DNA from: Gordonia insulae
Lineage (GTDB): Bacteria; Actinomycetota; Actinomycetes; Mycobacteriales; Mycobacteriaceae
Direction of reading: 5' to 3'
NCBI RefSeq assembly: GCF_003855095.1
Contig: NZ_CP033972.1
Span: 3,844,001-3,908,000 of the forward strand
Length of the DNA stretch: 64,000 bases
Shown: one piece after another, positions 25,923-34,134 of the stretch
How positions within the stretch are numbered: the first letter of the stretch is position 1
Layout: each line of letters starts with the position of its first letter
Made by a program: the position numbers and the translations under genes
Notes under the pieces: generated by a model
Told to the model about the DNA's origin: nothing
Seen by the model: only the letters and a program-made list of their open reading frames with translations
The model's database searches: none

Positions 25923-27334
25923 GATGTTTCCTTGGCGAGTTTACGAACGGCTGCCGGGTGCAGGCGTCTGCCGGCCACCAGTGCGACGATGGCGAGCACG
26001 TACACCAGAGGCGACAGCTGCATGGCCATCCGCAGTCCGACGTGGTCGGCGAGGATACCGATCACGAAGGGCCCCAGGGCCAGTCCGAGCAGATTGTTGG
26101 AGACGGTCAGGGTGCCCATGGCCGAGGCCCTGATGGACGGGTGTGTCAGGTTCGCCACCATCGCGGCGGTCGGGCCACACGATCCCGCGGCGAAGAATGC
26201 TCCGATACCCATCAGGATGAGCTGCGCCGGTCCGTTGCCGAGCGAGAATCCGACACCCAGGCAGACCATCGAGATGGCGCAGTAGGCGATCGCGGAGGTC
26301 CATTTGCTGCGGACATCGTGCCGCCCCAGGCGGTCGGTGATGATGCCGCAGACCACCATTCCGGTCCCGACGAGAAGCACGACCGCCGCGGCGGCGGTGG
26401 CCGCCTTGTCCGGTGCGAGCCCGTAATAGCGGTTGAAGAAGCTCGGTGTCCACGACAGCAGGACCGCCGCGGTGAACATCTGCAGCCCGCCGCCCACGTA
26501 GGCACACAGCACCGCGGGGCTGGTGAACAGGCTCGACACCGGCGCGCGATATCCGCTCGACGCCGTCCCGGCCGCCGACGGCGTCGCGTTCGGTTCACCA
26601 TCGGCGGGCTTGTCGGCGGCGTGCCGATCGAGGGAACGTTCCGTGACGAGTGCGCGGAACAGCGCCACCAGCAGCAAGCCGAACACCGCCATCGCCGCAA
26701 ACGACCACCGCCAACCGAGATGCACCGCGATGTAGCCGCCGACGGCGACACCCAGTACGGAGCCGAATGAACCGCCCGCCATGAAGGCGCCGCTGAGTGA
26801 GGCGTGCAGGCGGGGGCTGAACACGCTGAGTACCAGCGCGATTCCGACGCTGCCGTAGGCGGCCTCGCCGACTCCGACGAGGAACCGCGCTGCGAGCAAC
26901 TGCTCGAAGTTGGCCGCCACCGCGCAGGCCAGTGTGGCCAGCGACCACAGGACCGCCATCACCACGAGGCTGCGGACCCGCCCCCACCGATCGGCCAGCA
27001 GTGACAGCGGCAGTGTCAGCAGGCCGACCATCAGCGCGACGATGCTGGTCAGCGACGCCAGTTGCGAATCGGTCAGTGCCCATTCCGCTTTGAGGAACGG
27101 GAAGATGGCGCTCAGGACCTGACGTGACATGTAGTCGGACAGCAGCAGACCGAACGTGAGCGCGAAGACGATCCACGGGTAGCGCGATCGCCGCGCGGGT
27201 CGTCGCGCCGCGGTCGCGACGCCATCGGTGCTGGTCGACACCGAACTCGTCGACACCTTGCTCGTCGACACCTTGGTCGTCGACATGTCGCTCGTCGACG
27301 TGCCGGTCGACACGGTGGAGGTGGGCAGTCCCAT
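25919..27334 (-). CDS. MFS transporter of a catabolic operon
   Basis: The 471-residue protein starts at the ATG with AAGGA nine bases upstream. Its first 45 residues are a hydrophilic Ser/Thr tail (STSKVSTSSVST) encoded by 15-base tandem repeats, followed by a basic stretch and 12 spans. MFS motif A is SLLADRWGRVRSL; DYMSRQVLSAIFPFLKAEWALTDSQLASLTSIVALM is typical of the spinster/organic-acid uptake branch. The coupled hydrolase and the upstream BKACE gene suggest uptake of the substrate of this operon. Confidence 0.85.
   Translation of the reverse strand: MGLPTSTVSTGTSTSDMSTTKVSTSKVSTSSVSTSTDGVATAARRPARRSRYPWIVFALTFGLLLSDYMSRQVLSAIFPFLKAEWALTDSQLASLTSIVALMVGLLTLPLSLLADRWGRVRSLVVMAVLWSLATLACAVAANFEQLLAARFLVGVGEAAYGSVGIALVLSVFSPRLHASLSGAFMAGGSFGSVLGVAVGGYIAVHLGWRWSFAAMAVFGLLLVALFRALVTERSLDRHAADKPADGEPNATPSAAGTASSGYRAPVSSLFTSPAVLCAYVGGGLQMFTAAVLLSWTPSFFNRYYGLAPDKAATAAAAVVLLVGTGMVVCGIITDRLGRHDVRSKWTSAIAYCAISMVCLGVGFSLGNGPAQLILMGIGAFFAAGSCGPTAAMVANLTHPSIRASAMGTLTVSNNLLGLALGPFVIGILADHVGLRMAMQLSPLVYVLAIVALVAGRRLHPAAVRKLAKETS
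27232..27306 (-). repeat. 15-base tandem repeat encoding the permease N-terminal tail
   Basis: Five units of 15 bases (two are exactly CTCGTCGACACCTTG on the plus strand) each contain GTCGAC. On the coding strand they give repeated (K/S)VST(S/T) words. The units lie in frame, so gain or loss would lengthen or shorten the tail without a frameshift. Confidence 0.8.
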
Positions 27335-27353
27335 GGCAGGAGTCCTTCTGGGA

Positions 27354-28406
27354 TCAGGCGTGCTGGGTGAAGCCGACCTGGCCGGCACGACGGTTGGGCG
27401 GGTAGCCGAGCTTGGCGAGGGTCTCGTCGGCGTCGCGGTAGGTGTCGCCGATGCGGTAGATCTCGCGGGCTTCCTTTCCGGTGGCGACCTCGCGACCGAG
27501 CTCGCCGGCGATGCGGACCAGCTGCTGGATCTGCTCCACCGACGTGTACTTCTCGCCGACGCGGCCCCAGATGGTGTCCTCGTTGCCACACCGGGTGTGC
27601 AGGCCCATCGCCATGGCCATGGTGTTGACCGGGAGCACCGACCGCATCAACGTTTCCAGGGTGAGGCAGGCGCCGTCGGGCACGCGCTGGATGAAGTTCA
27701 TGATGTTGTACGGGTTGGGCCCGTCGAAGCCGCCGCCGATGCCGACCCACGTGAGGTTCAGCGGACCGGTGTAGACGCCGCGACGGATCAGCCGTTCGAC
27801 GGTCTCCAACTGCGGGATGCTGGAGAGCTGGAAGTGGGGCTGGATGCCCGCTGCCTGCAGTCGGCGCAGGTGCTCCTCCACCCATTCGGGTCCGGCGGGG
27901 ACGGTCATCTCGCGGTAGGTGGCCGACAACTCCGGACGTTCCATCGAGGTACCCGCGATGTCGTCGGCGGTCATCAGTTCCATGATGTTCATCTGGCTGG
28001 TGTTGATGGCGATTGTCACCTGGTCGGGTGCCGGGTCCAGCTCGGCGAGCATGTGGCGGGTGTCGTCGGAAAGCCATTTGGCGTCGGCGCCTTCACCTTC
28101 CGGTGCGAACGAGATCGATCCGCCGACCTGCAGGATCATGTCCGGAACGGCCTCGCGGAGCCCGGCCAGCAACTCGTTGAACTTCGACAGGCGCTTGCTG
28201 CCCTTGCCGTCGAGTTCCCGCACATGGATGTGCAGGACGGTGGCCCCGGCGTCGTAGCAGTCGACGGCCTTCTGGACGTGCTCCTCCATGGTCAGCGGCA
28301 GGTCCTCACGGAAGTCGTCGAGTTCCCATTCCGGGCCGTAGGGGGCGGCGGTGATGACCAGCTTCTCCTGGGTTTCGGGGAAGAGGGCGTCGTCGTGGAA
28401 GTGCAT
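27354..28406 (-). CDS. BKACE (DUF849) beta-keto acid cleavage enzyme
   Basis: The 350-residue protein belongs to the DUF849/BKACE family, zinc enzymes that condense a beta-keto acid with acetyl-CoA and release acetoacetate and a new acyl-CoA. Features are KLVITAAPYGPEW (15-27), ATVLHIHVRELDGKGS (zinc-ligand HIH near 56-58), MILQVGGSISF, PHFQLSSI, NLTWVGIGGGFDG and GLHTRCGNEDTIWGR (conserved GNED near 285). AAGGAGG stands seven bases before the ATG. It sits between a 2-oxoglutarate dioxygenase and a permease, so it probably performs the C-C cleaving step of the pathway. The substrate is unknown. Confidence 0.88.
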   Translation of the reverse strand: MHFHDDALFPETQEKLVITAAPYGPEWELDDFREDLPLTMEEHVQKAVDCYDAGATVLHIHVRELDGKGSKRLSKFNELLAGLREAVPDMILQVGGSISFAPEGEGADAKWLSDDTRHMLAELDPAPDQVTIAINTSQMNIMELMTADDIAGTSMERPELSATYREMTVPAGPEWVEEHLRRLQAAGIQPHFQLSSIPQLETVERLIRRGVYTGPLNLTWVGIGGGFDGPNPYNIMNFIQRVPDGACLTLETLMRSVLPVNTMAMAMGLHTRCGNEDTIWGRVGEKYTSVEQIQQLVRIAGELGREVATGKEAREIYRIGDTYRDADETLAKLGYPPNRRAGQVGFTQHA

Positions 28407-28471
28407 GGTGGCCTCCTTGAATCGGGTTGTGCAGGTGATTGTTTGGTGCGTGTGTCCGGATGGCCGGTCTG

Positions 28472-29356
28472 TCAGAACGGCCGGTCGCCGACGATCCCGG
28501 CGCGCTCCATCTTGCGAACCGCCGGCCAGTAGTCCTGGACCGCGTAGTGCTGGGTGCAGCGGTTGTCCCAGATGGCGATGCTGTTCTCGGTCCACCGCCA
28601 GCGCACCTGGTATTCCGGGATCGATGCCTGGCTGGCGAGGTACTGCAACAGGTTTCCGGCACCCGGGGCGTAGTCGCTGCCGAAGCGCACGTTCTCCGAG
28701 GTGTGGTAGTTGACCAGGTGCGTGGTGAACGAGTTCACGAACAGGATCTGCTCGCCCGTCTCCGGATGCGTTCGTACGACCGGATGTTCGGCGTCCGGGA
28801 AGCGGTCGTGCAGTTGATGCCGTTGCTCGATCGACATCCGCGCGCCGAAGCTGGCCTCGATGCTGTGCCGAGCACGCAACCCGGCGATCTGGGACTTCAC
28901 CGCTTCCGGCAGGCGCCGATACGCCTCGGCCATGTTGACCCAGATCGTGTCACCGCCGACCGGTGGTGCCTGCACACAACGCAACACCGAGCCGAACGGC
29001 GGATTCACGCGCCACGTGGCGTCGCAGTGGAAGGAATTCTCGAAATGCTCCGGCGGACTGTCCATGTCCTTGTAGATGCGGACCAGCCCGGGGTTCTCCG
29101 GGTCGCTGCCGAGGACCGGATGGTCTTCGAGCGGACCGAATCGCTCGGCCAGCGCGACGTGCTCGGCGCGGGTGATGTCCTGGTCGCGGAAGAACAGCAC
29201 CTTGTGCTCGAGCAGCAGCGAGCGCAGCCGCTCGAACTGGGTGTCGTCGCGAGAGACCTCACCGAGGTCGACGTCGAATACCTCGGCTCCGAGGGAACAC
29301 GTGAGCGGTTGGACCCGAAACGGGGTCTCCACCGGCTGTCGGATTGCATTTGTCAT
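28472..29356 (-). CDS. TauD/TfdA-type Fe(II)/2-oxoglutarate dioxygenase
   Basis: The 294-residue protein is a TauD-family dioxygenase: iron ligands His110 and Asp112 in FHCDATW, the distal His270 in CTQHYAVQDYW, and Arg281 in RKMER for 2-oxoglutarate. The N-terminal GAEVFDVDLGEVS and KVLFFRDQD are family hallmarks. Members hydroxylate taurine, sulphonates, phenoxyacetates or butyrobetaine-like compounds, often triggering bond cleavage. It is the second gene of the AraC-linked operon, 36 bases after the oxidoreductase and 65 before the BKACE gene. The hydroxylated product could be oxidised to the keto acid cleaved by BKACE; this is inference. Confidence 0.9.
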   Translation of the reverse strand: MTNAIRQPVETPFRVQPLTCSLGAEVFDVDLGEVSRDDTQFERLRSLLLEHKVLFFRDQDITRAEHVALAERFGPLEDHPVLGSDPENPGLVRIYKDMDSPPEHFENSFHCDATWRVNPPFGSVLRCVQAPPVGGDTIWVNMAEAYRRLPEAVKSQIAGLRARHSIEASFGARMSIEQRHQLHDRFPDAEHPVVRTHPETGEQILFVNSFTTHLVNYHTSENVRFGSDYAPGAGNLLQYLASQASIPEYQVRWRWTENSIAIWDNRCTQHYAVQDYWPAVRKMERAGIVGDRPF

Positions 29357-29392
29357 GATTTCTCCTTTGGCACAGGGGAAGTGGTACGCGGG

Positions 29393-30367
29393 TCAGAGGG
29401 TGAAGACCGACGACCCGATGCTGCGGCCGGACTCGAGGTCGCGGTGTGCGGCCACCGCGTCGGCGAGGTCGTAGCGTTGGTTGATGTCGATCGTGATGTG
29501 CCCGGCGGCGACCATGGAGAACAGTTCCTCGGCGAGCACAGCCCGCTCGGCGGGATCGGCGATGTAATCGGCGAGTGCGGGCCGGGTGACGAACACCGAT
29601 CCGTTGACGGCGAGCTGCATCGCGTCGATCGGGGGGATCGGACCCGATGCGGTGCCGAAGCAGACGAGCAGCCCGCGTCGCGCAACCGATTTGAGGGATG
29701 ACTCGAATGTCGTGGCGCCGATGCTGTCGAACACCACCGGAACGCCGGCGCCGTCGGTCAGTTCGCGAACCCGGGTGGCGATGTCCTCACGTCGGTACAC
29801 GATGACCTCGTCGCAACCGTGGTTGCGGGCGACCTCTGCCTTCTCGTCGGTGGACACGCTGCCGATCACGTTGAGACCCAGCAACTTCGCCCATTGGGTG
29901 ACGATCAGGCCGACGCCGCCGGCGGCCGCGTGCAGCAACACGGTGTCGCCGGAGCGAAGCGGCCAGATCCGGCGCAACAGGTAGGCCGAGGTGAGACCGC
30001 GCATGGTCATCGCGGCGGCGGTCTCGAAGGAGACCGCGTCGGGCAGCTTGATCAGGTGCTCGGCGGGCATGACCCGTTCGGTGCTGTACGCGCCGAGCGG
30101 ACTGCCGGTGTAGGTGACCCGGTCACCCTCGGCCACCGACGTGACGCCGGGGCCCACCTCCTGCACCACGCCGGCCCCCTCCACGCCCATCCCGGCCGGC
30201 AGGGGCGCCGGGTAGAGCCCGGTGCGGAAGTACGTGTCGGCAAAGTTCAGGCCCACCGCCTCGTGTGCGATGCGCACCTCGCCGGGTCCGGGGGTGCCCA
30301 CCTCGACGGTCTCCCAGCTCAGCACCTCCGGTCCGCCGACCTGGTGGAAACGTACGGCCTTCGCCAT
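29393..30367 (-). CDS. Zinc-independent quinone oxidoreductase (MDR family)
   Basis: The 324-residue protein is a medium-chain reductase of the Qor group: VRFHQVGGPEVL (5-16), GLNFADTYFRTGLYP (near 40-54), GVEGAGVV and the NADPH-binding HAAAGGVGLIVTQWAKLLG (about 146-164). The zinc-binding cysteines of alcohol dehydrogenases are absent. It begins with the ATG at 30367 and is the first gene of the operon, facing the AraC regulator with 191 bases between starts. In the operon it might reduce or oxidise a pathway intermediate, although Qor enzymes generally reduce quinones or enones. Confidence 0.87.
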   Translation of the reverse strand: MAKAVRFHQVGGPEVLSWETVEVGTPGPGEVRIAHEAVGLNFADTYFRTGLYPAPLPAGMGVEGAGVVQEVGPGVTSVAEGDRVTYTGSPLGAYSTERVMPAEHLIKLPDAVSFETAAAMTMRGLTSAYLLRRIWPLRSGDTVLLHAAAGGVGLIVTQWAKLLGLNVIGSVSTDEKAEVARNHGCDEVIVYRREDIATRVRELTDGAGVPVVFDSIGATTFESSLKSVARRGLLVCFGTASGPIPPIDAMQLAVNGSVFVTRPALADYIADPAERAVLAEELFSMVAAGHITIDINQRYDLADAVAAHRDLESGRSIGSSVFTL

Positions 30368-30435
30368 GTCCTCGATCTCCTTTCGACCCCATGGCGTTCG
30401 GATACGCAGCCGGTCAACGCCTGGTCGGGGTCCAT

Positions 30436-30472
30436 CTGATGTGGCGAACATTTCGTCTGCCCGCCTGATGTG
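30436..30472. promoter_or_regulatory. CTGATGTG direct repeats between the araC-type gene and its operon
   Basis: CTGATGTG occurs at 30436-30443 and 30465-30472 (29 bases apart), with a related CAGATGTG near 30528, in the 191-base divergent promoter region. AraC proteins typically bind direct repeats. The assignment rests on position and repetition only. Confidence 0.4.
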
Positions 30473-30558
30473 ATGGAGACAACATTACGAGGGTTGGGCC
30501 GGAACTGCTTTTCCTGAAGGGACACTCAGATGTGCATTTCGGGACATAGGCTGGTCGT

Positions 30559-31554
30559 GTGAAACCTCTCGCCCGCTACGCCGCGCTGAACAACTATGTG
30601 GAGCTCGGGCACTCTCTGGGGCTCGACCCCGCACAGCTCGTCCGTGACGTGGGCCTGGACCCCGCGAGTCTGGCGTTGCAGGACCGATGGGTGCCCGCCG
30701 ATGCCGTGGCCGAACTACTCGAGCGATCCGCGACCGCCTCGGGCCGTGCAGATTTCGGTCTCGCACTGGCCCGTCATCGCCGCCTCGGCAATCTGGGTCC
30801 GCTGAGTCTGGTGATCCGCGAGGAACCCGATGTCCGCAGTGCGCTGCGGGTGTTGATCAGGCATCAGCACATGTACAACGAAGCCCTGCGCACACGCCTG
30901 TCGGAGGCGGGCGGGATCGCCACCCTCGCCACCACGGTCGACGTGGGAGGTGACGGAGAGGTGGGACAGTCGGTGGAGCTCGCCGTCGCCATCCTGTTCC
31001 AGCTGCTACAGGGCTTCATCTCCCCCGCATGGCATCCGCTGGCCATCTCGTTCGCCCACCCCGCGCCGCCCGAGCACCGCCCGCACGACCAGTTCTTTCA
31101 CACCACCGTCCGGTTCGATCAAGACTTCAACGGGATCACCTTGTACACAAAGGATCTCGATACCCCCAACGCGATGGCGGATCCGGAGCTGCGTCGCTAC
31201 ACCCAGGAACTGCTCGACGGTATGGCCGTCTCGCCCGATCCCGACACCGCCTACCGGGTTCGCGAGCTCATCGAACTGCTGCTACCCACGGGACGGTGTT
31301 CGGTCGACCAGGTGGCCCGCAGCCTCGGCGTGGACCGTCGGACGGTGCACCGGCGGCTACGTGCCGAGGGCGAGACGTTCTCGTCGGTCCTCGACTCGAC
31401 CCGGGTGGGACTCGCCCGTCACATGGTCGGCAGCGATCGCCGTTCACTGACCGAGGTCGCCGATCTCCTCGGCTTCTCGTCCCCCGGCAACTTCTCGCGG
31501 TGGTTTCGACAGCGGTTCGGTCAGAGTCCCAGCGAGTGGCGTCGCGCCGGGTGA
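30559..31554 (+). CDS. AraC-family regulator with Arabinose_bd-type N-terminal domain
   Basis: The 331-residue protein starts with GTG. Residues about 15-205 match the OruR/GadX-type ligand domain (LARYAALNNYVELGHSLGLDP and PLSLVIREEPDVRSALRVLIRHQHMYNEAL). Residues about 235-331 are the AraC double helix-turn-helix (SVDQVARSLGVDRRTVHRRLRAEGETFSSVLDSTRVGLA and SLTEVADLLGFSSPGNFSRWFRQRFGQSPSEWR). It is divergent from the five-gene BKACE/dioxygenase operon and is most likely its substrate-responsive activator. Confidence 0.92.
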   Translation: MKPLARYAALNNYVELGHSLGLDPAQLVRDVGLDPASLALQDRWVPADAVAELLERSATASGRADFGLALARHRRLGNLGPLSLVIREEPDVRSALRVLIRHQHMYNEALRTRLSEAGGIATLATTVDVGGDGEVGQSVELAVAILFQLLQGFISPAWHPLAISFAHPAPPEHRPHDQFFHTTVRFDQDFNGITLYTKDLDTPNAMADPELRRYTQELLDGMAVSPDPDTAYRVRELIELLLPTGRCSVDQVARSLGVDRRTVHRRLRAEGETFSSVLDSTRVGLARHMVGSDRRSLTEVADLLGFSSPGNFSRWFRQRFGQSPSEWRRAG

Positions 31555-31555
31555 G

Positions 31556-32923
31556 TCAGTCCAGCCAGTCCAGCACGGCCGCCGCGGTCCAGCTCTGCTG
31601 CATACTGCCCAGTGGTTCGCCGGTGAACGGTTCGTAGTACTCGGCGAAGGCGCCGTCGGTGGCCTGACGCAACCCCTCCTCGCGCAGTCTCGCCGATCGT
31701 TCGGTCCAGCCGCGACGAGCGAAAGCCCAGCTGAACAGCCAGGTCATCACCGGCCACACCGGACCTCGCCAGTACTCACGCGGCCGGAAGTCCATCGAGA
31801 TCGGTGACGTCGACGGTGGAACCGCGTAGCGCAGATCCGGATGGCCGCAGAACCTCGGCCCGTCGAACAGACGCAAGAGCGCCCGTTCCCGTTCGCGCGA
31901 CAGGCCGCCGCAGATCAGCGGCGCGAACACCGCGAGGGTCTCGGTGTTGATCCACGAGTCGGTGCGGAGATCGTAATCTCGTGCCGCACCGTTGCGTTCG
32001 TTCGTCGACGCCACCACGCCGGCACGGAAACGGTCGGCCCACGCGCGAAGGTCCCGGACATCGGATCGTGGCTTGGAGTAGTCCTCGCCGATGGTGGCGA
32101 GCACATCGCAGGCGACCGCGAAGATCGCGCTGACGAACACGTCCTCGACGGCGAAACTCATCACCTTCGGCAACAGGTCGTCGTCGTAGTTCGACCTCTT
32201 CATCTGTTCGACGAGCCAGATGTAGCGGTCGTACTCGAGGTCGGTCGGCCGCATCGACAAATCCGACACGTGGTCCAGGTCGGCCCGCGCATACGGCGGA
32301 AGATCTTCCCCGGGAACGACGTTCGCGTACGGACGGTCCCAGCGCGGCGAGTTGTCCATACCCGATTCCCAGCCGTGGAAGAGGGTGACGCGACCGTTGC
32401 CGTGCGGGTCGCGGGCGTGCGCGAGCCATCGATGCCACCGCACCAGCGATCCCCATCGCCGGTCGATGAACTCGTTGGCGACGGCTCTCGTGGTGCGGCC
32501 GTGGCGGCGGGAGTGATCCAGGATGCGTTGCACGGCAATCGCATGCACCGGCGGTTGGGTGATGCCCGAGGTGTCGGGATAGTCGGGTGCGCAGGCGGCC
32601 AGCCGCGCGCACTCCCACCGGGACGGACCGGGAAAGTAGCCGTCCCGGCCGTTGGCGAACACGATGTGCGGGATCATCCCGTTGTCCCACTGGGCGGAGA
32701 GCAGCGTGTCCATCTCGATGACGGCGCGCTCCACCGACAGCGGAGCGAGTCCGACGGTCACGAACGCGGCGTCCCAGCTCCACATGTGCGGATACAGCTT
32801 GGGCGCGGCACTCGTCATCGTGCCCAGGTCGTTGCCGCGGAGTAGGTACGCGGCACGCGCGGACAGTTGAGTCGGGGTGAATCCATACCGGGCCACCTGT
32901 CGATTCTGCACTGCCTCGCGCAT
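31556..32923 (-). CDS. Glucosylglycerate hydrolase-like glycosidase (GH63)
   Basis: The 455-residue protein resembles the GH63-type hydrolases that split glucosylglycerate and mannosylglycerate, known in rapidly growing mycobacteria. YPHMWSWDAAFV contains the probable general acid Asp51, DNGMIPHIVF follows, PREYWRGPVWPVMTWL is the mid-domain signature, and the glutamates near 428-436 in AEYYEPFTGEPLGS provide the probable base. Such enzymes mobilise the compatible solute glucosylglycerate on recovery from nitrogen stress. There is no signal peptide, so it is cytoplasmic. It converges on the AraC gene with one base between stops. Confidence 0.85.
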   Translation of the reverse strand: MREAVQNRQVARYGFTPTQLSARAAYLLRGNDLGTMTSAAPKLYPHMWSWDAAFVTVGLAPLSVERAVIEMDTLLSAQWDNGMIPHIVFANGRDGYFPGPSRWECARLAACAPDYPDTSGITQPPVHAIAVQRILDHSRRHGRTTRAVANEFIDRRWGSLVRWHRWLAHARDPHGNGRVTLFHGWESGMDNSPRWDRPYANVVPGEDLPPYARADLDHVSDLSMRPTDLEYDRYIWLVEQMKRSNYDDDLLPKVMSFAVEDVFVSAIFAVACDVLATIGEDYSKPRSDVRDLRAWADRFRAGVVASTNERNGAARDYDLRTDSWINTETLAVFAPLICGGLSRERERALLRLFDGPRFCGHPDLRYAVPPSTSPISMDFRPREYWRGPVWPVMTWLFSWAFARRGWTERSARLREEGLRQATDGAFAEYYEPFTGEPLGSMQQSWTAAAVLDWLD

Positions 32924-33001
32924 CGTCGCGCACCAAGGGCTCGACGCCGGAACGCGCGACCCCCGACCTCAGTACCCCCGACGCCAGTACCCTCGGTCAC
33001 T

Positions 33002-33682
33002 GTGCCCACCGCATTGATCACCGGGGCCAGCCGTGGCCTCGGCGCCGAGATCGCCCGCCAGCTCGCCCCTACCCACGACCTGCTGCTCGGTGGGAGGCCG
33101 TCGACGGACCTCGACGAACTCGCCACCCAACTCGACGGTGCGACCACCTTCTCGGTGGAACTCACCGACTACGACGAGGTGGAGAGCGCCGTCGAGACCA
33201 TCTCCGAGCTCGACGTCCTGGTCCACAACGCCGGCGTCGGGAGCAGTCTGGAGACAGTCGCCGACACTCCGGTCGAGGAGTGGCATCAGGTGCTCGAGGT
33301 GAACCTGGTCGCCGCCGCCGAACTCACGCGGCTGCTGCTTCCGGCGCTTCGGGCGGCACAGGGTCACATCGTGTTCATCAACTCGGGCGCCGGCCGTCGG
33401 GCGAATCCGCGGTGGGCGCCGTACGCGGCCAGCAAGTTCGCCCTCCGCGCCCTGGCCGACGCGTTGCGGGCCGAGGAGCCGACGCTTCGGGTGACGTCGG
33501 TGTTCCCCGGCCGGATCGACACCGACATGCAGCGCGATCTCGTCGCGATCGAAGGCGACGACTACGACCCGTCACGATTCCTGAAGACGTCGACAGTGGC
33601 CGCCGCCGTCGTGCACGCGGTGACCACGTCAGCCGATGCACATCCCGAGGAGATCGTGCTCCGGCCGACGGGCCGCGGCTGA
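33002..33682 (+). CDS. Short-chain dehydrogenase/reductase
   Basis: The 226-residue protein has the SDR cofactor motif TALITGASRGLG at 3-14, the NAG motif VHNAGVG near 76-82, the catalytic Ser in INSGAG near 125 and the YxxxK pair in YAASKFAL near 140-147. The cofactor is probably NADP(H), given the basic residue after the glycine motif. The GTG at 33002 is chosen because the Rossmann fold begins three residues later; the frame is open upstream to 32867 but antisense to the glycosidase. The substrate is unknown, and it converges on the ketosteroid isomerase gene. Confidence 0.85.
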   Translation: MPTALITGASRGLGAEIARQLAPTHDLLLGGRPSTDLDELATQLDGATTFSVELTDYDEVESAVETISELDVLVHNAGVGSSLETVADTPVEEWHQVLEVNLVAAAELTRLLLPALRAAQGHIVFINSGAGRRANPRWAPYAASKFALRALADALRAEEPTLRVTSVFPGRIDTDMQRDLVAIEGDDYDPSRFLKTSTVAAAVVHAVTTSADAHPEEIVLRPTGRG

Positions 33683-33692
33683 CGCACAGACG

Positions 33693-34082
33693 TCAGAGCT
33701 GCTTCAGATCCGACTGCTCCCACACCGCGCGCATCGACGTCACCTTGCCGTCCGCGTCGAACACCATGATGTCGATCGGGGTGATCTCGAACTTCATCCC
33801 CGACGTGCCGGTGACCAGGGTGAACTCGAAGACCGCGGTGTCGCCGGCAACCTTGCGCCACTTCAGCGTCGCCGAGCGCTCATCCATGCCGGTGATGATC
33901 GAGTAGAACTCGATCAGTTCCTCACGGGTGGTGCGCAGATCGGCACCGATCGGGTCCTCGACGGTTGCGTCCGTGGCGTACAGATCCGCGATCTGCTCGG
34001 CCGTCCCCGAGGTGAGGTACTCCACGTACGCATCCACCGTGGCGTTGATCTTCTCGCTGAGCGTCCCCTGCTCCACCGTCAT
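33693..34082 (-). CDS. ksi: Delta5-3-ketosteroid isomerase
   Basis: The 129-residue protein aligns with bacterial ketosteroid isomerase: Tyr19 in DAYVEYL, the catalytic base Asp43 in DATVEDPIG and Asp104 in TPIDIMVFDADGKVTSMRAVW correspond to the Tyr/Asp/Asp set of the Pseudomonas enzyme. It shifts the double bond of 3-keto-delta5-steroids into conjugation during sterol breakdown. A perfect KstR box lies 20-33 bases upstream (34102-34115), which independently supports a steroid role. The thiolase upstream on the same strand ends just before that box, so this gene has its own promoter. Confidence 0.88.
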   Translation of the reverse strand: MTVEQGTLSEKINATVDAYVEYLTSGTAEQIADLYATDATVEDPIGADLRTTREELIEFYSIITGMDERSATLKWRKVAGDTAVFEFTLVTGTSGMKFEITPIDIMVFDADGKVTSMRAVWEQSDLKQL

Positions 34083-34101
34083 CGTGAGCCTTTCGTCGAA
34101 G

Positions 34102-34115
34102 TAGAACGTGTTCTA
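34102..34115. promoter_or_regulatory. KstR operator upstream of the ketosteroid isomerase gene
   Basis: TAGAACGTGTTCTA fits the KstR consensus TNNAACNNGTTNNA at every fixed position and sits inside a longer palindrome with 12-base arms (34096-34121). KstR is the TetR-type repressor of the actinobacterial cholesterol regulon, released by sterol-derived acyl-CoA. Confidence 0.85.
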
Positions 34116-34134
34116 CTTCGAGACGGTAGCACCG

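Noticed and set aside
32867..33001. N-terminal extension of the SDR protein
   Set aside because: The extra Arg/Pro-rich residues overlap the glycosidase start region, while the Rossmann fold begins directly after the GTG at 33002.
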